The position numbers were made by a program, and so were the translations under genes. Of a stretch of DNA of 64,000 bases, positions 8,946-17,576 are shown one piece after another. The stretch comes from Streptococcus penaeicida (lineage in GTDB: Bacteria; Bacillota; Bacilli; Lactobacillales; Streptococcaceae): the NCBI RefSeq assembly GCF_002887775.1, contig NZ_LOCM01000015.1:95616-159615 (forward strand), written 5' to 3'. Position 1 is the first letter of the stretch, and the number at the start of each line of letters is the position of its first letter. The notes beneath the pieces are model-generated. The model was not told the origin of the DNA. It did not search any database and was given only the letters and a program-made list of their open reading frames with translations.

Positions 8946-9107
8946 GTATTTTACCACCTTTTAATAGGAAAAATGAATTATTCTTATAAATTAATTCTTT
9001 AGCTTGAAACAGGCTTTCCTCTTTTTTGCTTCCTGTAAAGTGGCAACTAATGGAGAAGCTGTTATCAGGGCATTTCCTACTATTATTTCGGGGCAATATA
9101 TGGTAAA

Positions 9108-9449
9108 ATGGAGTCTATGGAAATTGAAAAAACAAACCGGATGAATGCCCTTTTTGAATTTTATGCTGCGCTATTAACCGACAAGCAAATGAACTACATT
9201 GAACTTTACTATGCGGACGATTATAGTTTGGCTGAAATTGCTGAAGAATTTGGAGTTAGCCGTCAAGCGGTTTATGATAATATTAAGCGAACTGAGAAGA
9301 TTTTGGAAACCTATGAAATGAAGCTTCATATGTATTCGGATTATGTGGTTCGTAGTGAAATTTTTGATGCTATGATGGAAAAGTATCCTAATGATACTTT
9401 CTTGCAGGAGAAAATTTCCATTTTAACAAGTATTGATAACAGAGATTAA
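9108..9449 (+). CDS. ylxM: YlxM/p13 family helix-turn-helix protein (UPF0122)
   Basis: A 113-residue protein with a sigma-factor-like helix-turn-helix ([20 protein letters not shown]). YlxM is encoded next to ffh in Firmicutes and is reported to interact with the signal recognition particle. The gene lies 12 bases upstream of ffh and is surely co-transcribed with it. The start is ambiguous. ATG 9108 gives MESMEIEK, while ATG 9117 would have GGAG only a few bases upstream. TATGGTAAAAT, just before 9108, looks like a -10 box, so the transcript may have a very short leader. Confidence 0.93.
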   Translation: MESMEIEKTNRMNALFEFYAALLTDKQMNYIELYYADDYSLAEIAEEFGVSRQAVYDNIKRTEKILETYEMKLHMYSDYVVRSEIFDAMMEKYPNDTFLQEKISILTSIDNRD

Positions 9450-9461
9450 GAGGAGAAGTAG

Positions 9462-11017
9462 ATGGCTTTTGAAAGTTTAACTGAACGCTTGCAGGGCGTC
9501 TTTAAAAATATTCGCGGCAAGAAAAAATTATCGGAAAAAGATGTTCAAGAGGTTACAAAAGAAATTCGTCTGGCCCTTTTAGAGGCCGACGTAGCCCTAC
9601 CGGTTGTTAAGACCTTCATTAAACGGGTTCGTGAACGAGCTGTTGGTCATGAAATTATTGACACTTTAGATCCAACCCAACAAATTGTCAAAATTGTTAA
9701 TGAAGAATTAACGGGTATTCTTGGTTCTGAAACAGCTGAAATTGAGAAATCGCCTAAGATTCCAACAATTATTATGATGGTCGGTTTACAAGGGGCTGGT
9801 AAAACCACCTTTGCTGGTAAATTGGCGAATAAATTAATCAAAGAAGAAAATGCGCGTCCTTTGATGATTGCGGCCGATATTTATCGTCCGGCTGCCATTG
9901 ATCAGTTGAAGACCCTCGGCCAACAAATCAATGTGCCTGTCTTTGACATGGGGACAGACCATTCAGCAGTTGAAATCGTCCGTCAAGGTCTAGCTTTAGC
10001 GGCTGAAAAACGTAATGATTATGTGCTGATTGATACAGCAGGTCGCTTGCAAATTGACGAAAAACTCATGACCGAGTTGCGTGATGTCAAAGCGCTAGCC
10101 CAACCAAACGAAATCCTCTTAGTTGTTGATAGTATGATTGGTCAGGAGGCAGCAAATGTCGCTGATGAATTTAACAAACAATTAGAAATCACAGGGGTAG
10201 TTCTTACTAAGATTGATGGGGATACCCGTGGTGGTGCGGCTCTGTCTGTCCGTGAAATTACTGGCAAACCGATTAAGTTCACCGGTACTGGTGAGAAAAT
10301 CACTGACATTGAAACCTTCCACCAGACCGCATGGCAAGTCGTATCTTGGGCATGGGTGACCTCTTAACCTTGATTGAAAAAGCTAGTCAAGAGTATGATG
10401 AGCAGAAATCACTTGAGCTTGCGGAGAAGATGCGTGAGAACACTTTTGATTTCAATGACTTCATTGATCAATTGGACCAAGTGCAAAACATGGGACCTAT
10501 GGAAGACTTGCTCAAGATGATTCCAGGTATGGCCGGTAACCCAGCGCTTGCTAGTATTAAAATTGACGAAAAACAAATTGCCCGTAAACGAGCTATTGTT
10601 TCTTCAATGACTAAAGCAGAACGTGAAAACCCTGAACTCTTAAACCCAAGTCGTCGTCGTCGGATTGCGGCTGGATCAGGAAATACTTTCGTCGAAGTTA
10701 ATAAATTTATCAAAGATTTTAATCAAGCAAAAAGCATGATGCAAGGCGTTATGTCTGGCGACATGAATAAGGCTATGAAACAAATGGGGATTGACCCAAG
10801 TCGTATGCCTAAGAATATGCCTAACATGGGCGGTGGAGGCGGAATGCCTGATATGTCAGCCCTTGAAGGTATGATGGGCGGTGCAGGAATGTCTGATATG
10901 GACATGAGCCAAATGTTTGGTGGCGGTCTTAAAGGCAAAGTGGGAGAATTCGCCATGAAACAATCCCTAAAACGCCAAGCTAATAAAATCAAAAAAGCTA
11001 AGAAAAAACGGAAGTAA
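9462..11017 (+). CDS. ffh: signal recognition particle protein Ffh, frameshifted in this sequence
   Basis: Ffh is the GTPase of the bacterial SRP. It binds 4.5S RNA and signal sequences and delivers ribosomes to FtsY. The NG domain shows GLQGAGKTTFAGKLA (G1), DTAGR (G3) and TKIDGDTRGG (G4). The M domain is rich in Met and Gly (NMPNMGGGGGMPDMS) with a basic end (KIKKAKKKRK). The frame breaks at about 10322, where CACCAGACC should read CACCCAGACC (FHPDRMASRILGMGDLL). One C is missing. With it restored the protein is about 518 residues, the normal length. Because ffh is essential, a sequencing error is far more likely than a mutation. AGGAGAAG precedes ATG 9462. Confidence 0.93.
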
Positions 11018-11033
11018 GGGCAAAAGAAAATAG

Positions 11034-11072
11034 AAAAAGCTAGTTGGTTCATACGAACAAACTAGCTTTTTT
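11034..11072. terminator. bidirectional terminator between ffh and the TA pair
   Basis: AAAAAGCTAGTT pairs with AACTAGCTTTTTT around GGTTCATACGAAC-type loop sequence. It terminates ylxM-ffh, and its minus-strand form can end the antitoxin gene. Confidence 0.8.
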
Positions 11073-11079
11073 GAGGTTT

Positions 11080-11355
11080 TTAACCAAAATGAATTTTTAA
11101 TTCTTGATTTAATGCAACAGCAATTTTACTCATGGTTTCAATACTGGTATTATGTCCTTTTTCAATTCTTGCTATTGTTGATTGAGGAACATGTGACAAT
11201 TCTGCTAATTGTCTTTGACTTAACCCAGCATTAGATCTAGCCTTAGATACTGCTAAAGCACTTTCTAAGATTGCTTTTTCTGTTTGAAACGCTTGTTTGA
11301 AGTCTTCATTACGAAGTTCTTCATTTAAAAAATGATCAAAAGAAACATTAGTCAT
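11080..11355 (-). CDS. higA: XRE-family antitoxin (HigA-like)
   Basis: A 91-residue helix-turn-helix protein (GLSQRQLAELSHVPQSTIAR, residues about 44-63), typical of antitoxins that neutralise RelE/HigB toxins and repress their own operon. ATG 11355 is chosen because AGGAGGAAAAC lies directly upstream, inside the 3-prime end of the toxin gene. It overlaps the toxin stop by 8 bases, so the two are translationally coupled. The order is toxin first, as in higBA. A longer start at 11370 would use the Shine-Dalgarno bases as codons and is unlikely. Confidence 0.82.
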   Translation of the reverse strand: MTNVSFDHFLNEELRNEDFKQAFQTEKAILESALAVSKARSNAGLSQRQLAELSHVPQSTIARIEKGHNTSIETMSKIAVALNQELKIHFG

Positions 11356-11716
11356 TGTTTTCCTCCTCAAACTCTCTCTTTATGGATTTAGCTTTTGCTA
11401 TTTCCTTTAATGGAGTTTTTTGTGTCTTTTTCGTGAAACCGTGTGTAATGATGAAGCGATCATCTTTCACATGGAAATATAAAGCTCTTTGAATATTAGA
11501 AGAAACTTTGGATCTAATTTCATAAATCTCATTGTCGATTTTCTTAATCCATTCCATTTCTTTAGCTATTAATAAACCTTTTTCCTGAATCATATCAATT
11601 GTTGCAAATAGTTTAGCTTGATCTTTTTTAGGAAGTTTTTTATAAAAAATAAGAAATTCGTTATTTCCATTTGGACGAGTATAAAATTCAAATTTAGGTT
11701 TCTTCATACTTATCAT
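11348..11716 (-). CDS. higB: RelE/HigB-superfamily toxin (phage Gp49-like)
   Basis: A 122-residue basic protein with the RelE-fold pattern of the Gp49/HigB group. A conserved core IYEIRSKVSSNIQRALYFHV is followed by FIITHGFTKKTQKTP, the usual 'hgF-KKtqktP' end. Such toxins cut mRNA on the ribosome. The start is MISMKKPK at 11716 or the inner ATG at 11707. Neither has a clear Shine-Dalgarno. The gene precedes and overlaps its antitoxin, and an inverted repeat lies just upstream (11724-11747). Confidence 0.82.
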   Translation of the reverse strand: MISMKKPKFEFYTRPNGNNEFLIFYKKLPKKDQAKLFATIDMIQEKGLLIAKEMEWIKKIDNEIYEIRSKVSSNIQRALYFHVKDDRFIITHGFTKKTQKTPLKEIAKAKSIKREFEEENND

Positions 11717-11723
11717 GATAGCA

Positions 11724-11747
11724 TATATTGTTCATTTTTTCAATATA
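11724..11747. promoter_or_regulatory. inverted repeat upstream of higB, likely autorepression operator
   Basis: TATATTG (11724-11730) and CAATATA (11741-11747) are separated by 10 bases and sit 8 bases before the toxin start on the minus strand. This is where HigA-type antitoxins bind. Confidence 0.5.
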
Positions 11748-11905
11748 CTACATTATAAATATTTCATTCTCAGTACTCAATTTTATTGATTCTTTTTTTA
11801 TTTTTTGAATTTCTTTTATTTTCTATTAAAATGTTTGCTCTTTTTAGTTTTATTTAAGACATTTGCTTTATTCTTATTTATAATCAATCTAAAGAGGGAA
11901 ATGAT

Positions 11906-12418
11906 ATGAAAAAAATTTTTGGAATTGGAGTCACGATAGTTGCTGGTTTTGCAGCTTTAGCTGATGGCTTTCTTTTATTCTCCAAGGGGCAAGTCAGCTC
12001 CCAAGCCAACTTGGTAACTAGCAAAGCCATTTCGTCCAAGACTAAAAGTAATCTTGCTTCATCAAAGACGACTGACAGCTCTTCAGCGCAGCAATCTGCC
12101 ACCGATAGTGGCAGCTCAAGTACTGCTATGAAAGACGGTACTTATACGGGAGCTTCAACTAGTACTGAATGGGGCGATGTTCGGTTGCAAATTAAAGTTG
12201 CTGGCGGTAAAATTTCCAATATTACTGTCCTGGCTCATCCGGATACAGAAGGACAATCGGTGATGATTAATGAGCAAGCACTACCTATTTATAAAGAAGA
12301 GGCTTTAGCTGCGCAATCGGCTACCATTGATCAAGTTTCTGGGGCTACTGAGACTTATAAAGGTTTTACAGGTTCACTCCAGGACGCGATTAACAAAGCT
12401 CAGGGTATTAGCTCATGA
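11906..12418 (+). CDS. membrane-anchored FMN-binding domain protein
   Basis: A 170-residue protein. It has an N-terminal membrane or signal segment (FGIGVTIVAGFAALADGFLL) without a lipobox Cys, and a Ser/Thr/Ala-rich linker (residues about 45-75). An FMN_bind domain (PF04205 type) follows, with the flavinylation motif QVSGATETYKGF near residue 150. ApbE attaches FMN through a phosphoester bond to the Thr of the SGAT motif. The protein is probably held on the outer face of the membrane and carries electrons there. ATG 11906 follows AGAGGG. It overlaps apbE by ATGA, so the pair is translationally coupled. It resembles the PplA-type carriers of extracellular electron transfer. Confidence 0.85.
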   Translation: MKKIFGIGVTIVAGFAALADGFLLFSKGQVSSQANLVTSKAISSKTKSNLASSKTTDSSSAQQSATDSGSSSTAMKDGTYTGASTSTEWGDVRLQIKVAGGKISNITVLAHPDTEGQSVMINEQALPIYKEEALAAQSATIDQVSGATETYKGFTGSLQDAINKAQGISS

Positions 12419-13188
12419 GTTCTTACCAAAAGAATTATCACACCTTTCAAGCTATGAATTTGCCTTTTACCTTAACCATGGTCTCTAATGATTTAGAAAA
12501 AGCCATCCTACTGATGGAAGACATTAAGCCTGCCATTGAGGCTGAGTTAGAGCGGATTGAGCAGACCTATTCTCCATTTTTAGAGGATAGTTTGGTTTCT
12601 CAGTTTGCGGCCGGAAAGGATGAGATTTTATTAGAGAATCGAGAGTTTTATCAGGTCTATGCTTCCTGTGCGGCTGCAGAAGTCAAAACTAAGGGTTATT
12701 TTACACCTTATTACAATGACTCTTATAATCCGACTGGTTATGCTAAAGGTTGGACTGTTGAGAAAATCTTCAAAGAAGTGATTAAACCCTTGCTTGCTCA
12801 TGACTTTATGATAGCAGTCTCTTTTAATGGCGGTGGTGATATGCAATTTGCTAGTCGTGAAGCTTCTGATTTTGAATGGCAGATAGCTGTTGAGAATCCG
12901 GATGATAGGCAAAAAATAGTAGCTACTTATCATTTAGCAAACGGGGCTATGGCAACCTCTGGCTTTAGTAAGCGGGGGCAGCATAGTCAACAAGCACTTC
13001 ATTCTGGCGTTAAGCAAGTAACTATTATCTCTGATTCATTAGCCGTTGCCGATGTTTGGGCGACTGTGGGTCTTGTTGCCAGTGAATCCGATTTTACAGA
13101 ATTTATCACTAAAGAAGGACTTTCGGGTCTCATTTGCCACCAAGAAGGTTTGATTATCTTTAACAAAGGGGAAATCCATTATGCTTAA
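12415..13188 (+). CDS. apbE: FAD:protein FMN transferase (ApbE family)
   Basis: A 257-residue enzyme that moves FMN from FAD onto Thr in FMN_bind domains, using Mg2+. Family landmarks are ERIEQTYSPFLEDS near the N-terminus, the Gly-rich SFNGGGDMQF, MATSGFSKRG (the 'atSG' motif), and the C-terminal ADVWATVGLVA. I see no signal peptide or lipobox, so the enzyme should be cytosolic. That is odd beside an exported acceptor, but it fits the cytosolic flavoprotein fusion at 27211-29625. It starts inside the upstream stop (ATGA) and overlaps the next gene by 8 bases, so it is the middle gene of a three-gene operon. Confidence 0.88.
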   Translation: MSSYQKNYHTFQAMNLPFTLTMVSNDLEKAILLMEDIKPAIEAELERIEQTYSPFLEDSLVSQFAAGKDEILLENREFYQVYASCAAAEVKTKGYFTPYYNDSYNPTGYAKGWTVEKIFKEVIKPLLAHDFMIAVSFNGGGDMQFASREASDFEWQIAVENPDDRQKIVATYHLANGAMATSGFSKRGQHSQQALHSGVKQVTIISDSLAVADVWATVGLVASESDFTEFITKEGLSGLICHQEGLIIFNKGEIHYA

Positions 13189-14464
13189 TAAACTGACTAG
13201 TAGAACAGGCTTGTCTTGGCTCGTCATTCTATTTATTTTACCGTTACCTTTTTTGTATACCTTAAAAACAGGATTAACAGGAGTTCATGCTAATAGTAGT
13301 CTTGGCATTTTACTAGGTGTCTTAGCTTATGTTTGGATGCTGACCTCAACCTATATTGCTACTAAGCCCAAATGGATTGACCGTTGGCTTGGTTTACCAA
13401 GTGCTTATATGATTCATGGAATGATTAGTCTCCTTGCCATTTTTTTAGCTTTTTTACATAAAGAATTGGACCCGTCAAATGGTTTAATCAAAAATACTGG
13501 TGATATTGCCTTTGTTATTTTCTTAGGCTTGGCTGCTTACTCCATGATTTTCATGGCCGGTTGGTTAACCAGTCGTTTTCCCATTTTGGAAACCATCAAA
13601 AAACTCTTGGAAGGCATCTTTAAACACGAAATTTCAGTTTGGCTGCACCGTCTCAATGTCTTAGCAACCTTGTTGATTTTTATTCACATCCAACTGATTG
13701 ATTTCATCGTCTCCAATAAACCTTTCATGCTACTCATTTGGTCTTATTCCATCTTTGTCTTCCTAGCCTACCTCTGGTTCCATTTCAAACCAGCAGCACA
13801 CGGCATTCAAGCTAGCCTTATAGCTAATCAAGAAATTGCCCCTAATATTAGAGAACTGCAAGTGCAATTACCAAGACGTTCACGTCTGAAGTTCCAACCG
13901 GGGGATTTTGCCTTTATTTCCTTTCCTCAATTTAAAGGAATGGCAGAGCCTCACCCCTTTTCCCTAGTCAATGCACCGGGGCGAGAGGGAGTCTTGACCT
14001 TTGCTATCCGCGGGGACGGCGATTTCACAAGACAGCTTGCTCAAATCCCCAATAATTCACCCATCTGAGTAGATGGCGGCTTTGGCAAATACCAGTCACT
14101 GATTAAAAGCTTTAAGCCTAAAGAAATTGTCATCATTGCTGGTGGTATCGGAGTTGTGCCCTTGCTATCAGTAGTAGAAGGTAACCCACATATACCAACG
14201 CAATTCTTTTACACCGTAAAAAGTCCAGAGCAGTTTATCTACCAAGACCGCCTCATGCAGTGGCAAGAAAATCCGAATTTCAAAGCCTATTGCCAAGTAG
14301 GACGTTATCACGACCAAGACATTTTAGGGCAGTTACCAGAAAATCGTGACGATTGTATTGTTCTCTTAGGGGGACCAATAGCCATGGGACGCCATTGGCA
14401 AAAAGTGATGCAAGAAGCTGGCATGGTTCCGGAACGTGTTTATTTTGAAGAGTTTTCTTGGTAA
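13181..14464 (+). pseudogene. ferric-reductase-like membrane flavin/NAD(P)H oxidoreductase with an in-frame stop
   Basis: About 427 codons. The N-terminal half has several membrane helices with paired histidines (MIHGMISLLAIFLAFLHKEL, and KHEISVWLHRLNVLATLLIF then HIQL), as in ferric-reductase-like transmembrane domains. The C-terminal half is an FNR-type flavin/NAD module (MAEPHPFSLVNAPG, then DGGFGKYQ, IIAGGIGVVPLLS and VLLGGPIAMGRHW). An in-frame TGA at 14066-14068 splits it between PI and VDGGFG. TGG to TGA would be one substitution. Unlike most breaks in this window, an indel does not explain it. It is the last gene of the FMN-binding/apbE operon and would pass electrons from NAD(P)H across the membrane to the FMN carrier. 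Confidence 0.8.
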
Positions 14465-14547
14465 TTTAACTTTCCTAGCTTCGGATCCTTTTTCTTAACA
14501 ACAGAATCCTTTCAACTTAAAAATATAACTTCTTTAATGTCATACAA

Positions 14548-14575
14548 AAAAGTCTTCACACAGGTGAAGACTTTT
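14548..14575. terminator. bidirectional terminator between convergent operons
   Basis: AAAAGTCTTCAC (14548-14559) and GTGAAGACTTTT (14564-14575). It ends both the flavin operon (plus) and the SOS cassette (minus). Confidence 0.8.
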
Positions 14576-14581
14576 AAAGCA

Positions 14582-14887
14582 TTAAGCCATTTTCTCTTTA
14601 GTTAATAAATCGACCCCTTGATAGGCATAAAACTTCACTTCCGGATGCTTAGGATGTTCCATCAGCTTAAAATAGAAGTAGTGGTCCTTTTGGTCAATGG
14701 CATTTTCTTTATTGAGTTTAAAGAAGGTCGACTGTGACCGATTTAAGGTCAGCAGAATATCATCTGTTAAAAAAGTTAAGGGAATACGCAAGGCTGAGTA
14801 CTTGTAAAAATCTGTTTCAAACAAGCGGTAATCCTTACTAAAAAAATCGAACTGATAATTATTTTGGTTATAAGAGTGAATGGTCAT
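14582..14887 (-). CDS. small protein of the SOS cassette (DUF5960-like)
   Basis: A 101-residue acidic-aromatic protein (MTIHSYNQNNYQFDFFSKDY...) rich in Tyr and Phe, with no catalytic motif. I think it belongs to the streptococcal DUF5960 type found beside UmuC-like polymerases, but I recall this only loosely. ATG 14887 is preferred because GAGGAG lies 9 bases upstream. The longer start at 14911 would translate that site. It overlaps the preceding small gene by 20 bases and is the last gene before the terminator. Confidence 0.6.
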   Translation of the reverse strand: MTIHSYNQNNYQFDFFSKDYRLFETDFYKYSALRIPLTFLTDDILLTLNRSQSTFFKLNKENAIDQKDHYFYFKLMEHPKHPEVKFYAYQGVDLLTKEKMA

Positions 14888-15080
14888 GGTCAGTCGACTC
14901 CTCTTGTTCAATGGAAATTAAAAGTTCTATGGGAAAGCTGTAGTAGATTGCCTTGCATTTGATTTGAAAGTCATCCTGACTATGACTAGCTCGGCTAATC
15001 TTTCCATAATAAGTTTTAAGCTGATTGTCTTCAAAGATACGAACCTTAACAGATAATTGCTGACTGTAAGCCTGACTCAA
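14868..15080 (-). CDS. small protein of the SOS cassette, TTG start
   Basis: A 70-residue protein (SQAYSQQLSVKVRIFEDNQL...) of unknown function. It starts at TTG 15080, with GAGGAAAA about 11 bases upstream, and no ATG is available in frame. It lies in the polymerase operon between two other small genes, and its end overlaps the next one. Tight packing supports it being real. Confidence 0.5.
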   Translation of the reverse strand: MSQAYSQQLSVKVRIFEDNQLKTYYGKISRASHSQDDFQIKCKAIYYSFPIELLISIEQEESTDHDHSLL

Positions 15081-15097
15081 AAGTAATTGCTTTTCCT

Positions 15098-15247
15098 CTA
15101 GATCCAGTAACTAAAAACGTTTTTGCGTTGCCGGTCTTCCTCTAGCGAATGGTTGTGCTCTGACAGAAAGAAGCCCATCCATTTAGCCATTTTACGATCG
15201 TAATAAGACCGGGCAGAAGCAAAGGGTAAATAAGAACGATCAATCAT
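15098..15247 (-). CDS. small protein downstream of umuC
   Basis: A 49-residue basic protein (MIDRSYLPFASARSYYDRKM...). ATG 15247 follows AAAGGAAAAAG and overlaps the umuC stop codon by 8 bases, which indicates translational coupling. Similar tiny genes follow UmuC-type polymerases in streptococci. The function is unknown, and a role as an accessory of the polymerase is only inferred from position. Confidence 0.6.
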   Translation of the reverse strand: MIDRSYLPFASARSYYDRKMAKWMGFFLSEHNHSLEEDRQRKNVFSYWI

Positions 15248-16666
15248 GAAACTTTTTCCTTTCTCTATCAATACTAGCTGAGTGGCCACCAATTAATTGG
15301 CTACGTTCAGCAACACGCGAAGCTTCCAATAAAGAAGAACCCTTTTGTAAAGCCATAATGCCGAAGCGGTCACGGATTTGGTCAATAGTGGCCTCTAAAT
15401 GGTTTTCTTTTTCCTTTTTTTCAAAGTCGTCAAACAAAGAGAAAACCTCAATAGAGGAATCGACCAAGCCATCACATCTAACAGCAATCTGCCGAACCAC
15501 ACCCCCTACATAATGTTTGCGAAATAAGAAGATAACGGCCTGACGAATCACCTTATTGCTATAAGCAGGATCAATGGTCATTTGACTATTGATAGGCTTT
15601 TGTTCCTGTCCTTTAGAAAAGCCCACATAAATAGAGACCACACTAGCTTTCTTTTCCTTACGCCGCAAACGTCTGGCCACGTGTTCAGCCATTTCTCCTA
15701 AAACAAGTTCAATGTCAGCTTGATGATAATAGTCTCTGGGCAGAATCTGCGAGTTCCCCACACCTTTACTGACAGGCTTGTAAGGTTTATGAACCTTGCT
15801 TTCGTCCACCCCATTAGCATGAAACCAGAGTTGAAGACCGATGACCCCGAATTCTTTTTTTAAGATATCCGGATTAGCATTAGCCAATTCCTTAATGGAA
15901 AAGATGCCTAGCTTATGTAACCTTTTTTCTGTTCTGACACCAATTCCCCAAAAGTCCGTCATCTTTTTAATCTGCCAGACTTTATTTTCCACATCCTCAT
16001 AAGACCAATTACTACGCATGGAGTCGCTATGCTTGGCCTCATTATCCAAGGCTAACTTGGCTAAGAGGGGGTTGGCATTACTGAGGCCAACAGTTGAATA
16101 AACACCGGTCTCTTTCCAAATTCGGTACTGAATACGACTAGCTAGCGCATCCAATTTATCCTTCCGGCTCAAATCATTATGAGGAATAAAATAATTTAAG
16201 GAAGAGGTTAAATCCAAAAAACCTTCATCAATCGAATAGGTTAAGATATCCTGCGATGAAGCGAACTCTTGAAAAATATGTTGAATCTGAATATTCTTTT
16301 CAATGTAACGGTCCATCCGAGGAGGGAGGACTAAGGTATGTTTTGCCCAGGCTTCAATATAGGCGACAAGAGCAGGGGTTACTGTCCAACCTTCTCTTTG
16401 GGCAACTTGATAGTTAAAACGTCTTGTTTGGATATTAAAAGGCAAATCATAGGAACGGCTACATTCGATTTGCCAAAAACACGTTTAAAAGTAGGAGAAG
16501 AAGCCAGAATAAGTCCATTACTATTATCTGCTCGACTCATGACACAGAGTGAGGTGCGTAAAGGGTTTAAGCCTCGATCAACACACTCAACACTGGCATA
16601 AAATGATTTCATATCCACAAAGGCAATATCTGACCTGGGCTCGCGTGAATAATCAATGTAAGACAT
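15240..16666 (-). CDS. umuC: Y-family DNA polymerase (UmuC/DinB type), frameshifted
   Basis: An error-prone translesion polymerase of about 475 residues. Catalytic acidic residues are visible in IAFVDMKSFYASVE near the N-terminus and in YSIDEGFLDLT. A helix-hairpin-helix region (FWGIGVRTEKRLHKLGI) and a UmuC-type C-terminal region follow. The start MSYIDYSREPRSD at 16666 lies 7 bases after the HdiR stop. The frame breaks at about 16459-16462, where one base is missing after KRVFGKSNV, before RSYDLPFNIQTRRFNYQV. With one base restored the protein is complete. It is co-transcribed with hdiR and three small genes and is presumably induced by DNA damage. Confidence 0.88.
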
Positions 16667-16673
16667 AGGACGT

Positions 16674-17369
16674 CTAAACTTCCAAAGGCATAAAATTAGC
16701 GATGATTTTACCGATGATCCGTGGATTCTCATCGAACGGAGCAAACTTATCTGAATATTTCTTATTTAAAGAAACCAGACGTAAGCCTTCCTCTTCACGA
16801 TAAACCTTCTTAATATAGGTCTGTCCGTCCCACTCGACAGCATAAATAGCCCCATCATAATCAAAACCTTCTTGTTTGATCAAAACGACTTCACCATTGA
16901 GATAAGTTGGTTCCATGGAATCCCCGAAGACCCATGAAGCGAAATCGTAGTCCAATTGCTCATCGTAGAAGACCTCGTCATAATTGCCATCACCAAAGTA
17001 AGAGAAACCAGTACCGGCTGACAGGCTTTCATAAACACGATAACGGTAAAGTTTTTTGGCGGTTGTCGGCATAGGAATGATCTTACTTTGTTGAGCTAAC
17101 AAATCTTCAGATAAGCTAATCACTTTTTCTTTATTGCGGGAATTCAGTTGACTATAAGGCATCAAAATAGCATGATGAGGACTGAAGTAATCCTCGCTGA
17201 CCTGAAAGATATCTAATAATTCTTGTAGGTGTTTCTGATTAGGGACGTTTTTTTTCTTTTTCCCAATTAGAGATGGTCATTTTATTAACTCCTAATTGTT
17301 GGCCAAGACTTTCTTGACTCATTTTTTTCTTTTTTGCCGAATGGCTTTTAATTGTTTTCCTGAGAACAT
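16674..17369 (-). CDS. hdiR: HdiR-like SOS repressor (XRE + S24 peptidase), two homopolymer frameshifts
   Basis: A LexA-like repressor of about 230 residues. The N-terminal helix-turn-helix reads MSQESLGQQLGVNKMTISNW after a start at 17369 (MFSGKQLKAIRQ) with AAAGGAG upstream. The C-terminal S24 domain shows the self-cleavage site SAG (in YESLSAGTGFSYF), the Ser in FGDSMEPTYL and the Lys in QTYIKKVYRE. The HTH part is split twice. A run of A near 17318-17328 is one short (TGA appears instead of ATGAGT). A run of 8 A near 17248-17255 is one long (should give NWEKEKNVPNQ). These compensating homopolymer errors suggest sequencing artefact. It controls the umuC cassette. Confidence 0.85.
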
Positions 17370-17382
17370 TCTAATCGCTCCT

Positions 17383-17408
17383 TTTAGTAAAGTTATAACT
17401 TTACTAAA
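17383..17408. promoter_or_regulatory. 26-bp perfect palindrome, probable HdiR operator
   Basis: Arms TTTAGTAAAGTTA and TAACTTTACTAAA meet exactly at the centre. It starts 14 bases upstream of the hdiR start codon and overlaps its promoter region, the expected place for autoregulation. A perfect 26-base palindrome is unlikely by chance. Confidence 0.7.
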
Positions 17409-17576
17409 GTATATCAAATCCAGATTGAGAATTCAAGCTTTTTGATAGATAAAAATGAGTATATTTTGACAATTTCACTAATTGGCGGTATGATTGAACT
17501 AGCTAAAATTTTGTGATTTTTTTCATCTAATAATGAAAAGAGTTATGAAAAAAGTAAAGCATTAGAGGAGATTTTT

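Noticed and set aside
17181..17369. Separate small HTH gene upstream of hdiR
   Set aside because: The HTH part joins the S24 domain if two homopolymer lengths are corrected; it is one gene.
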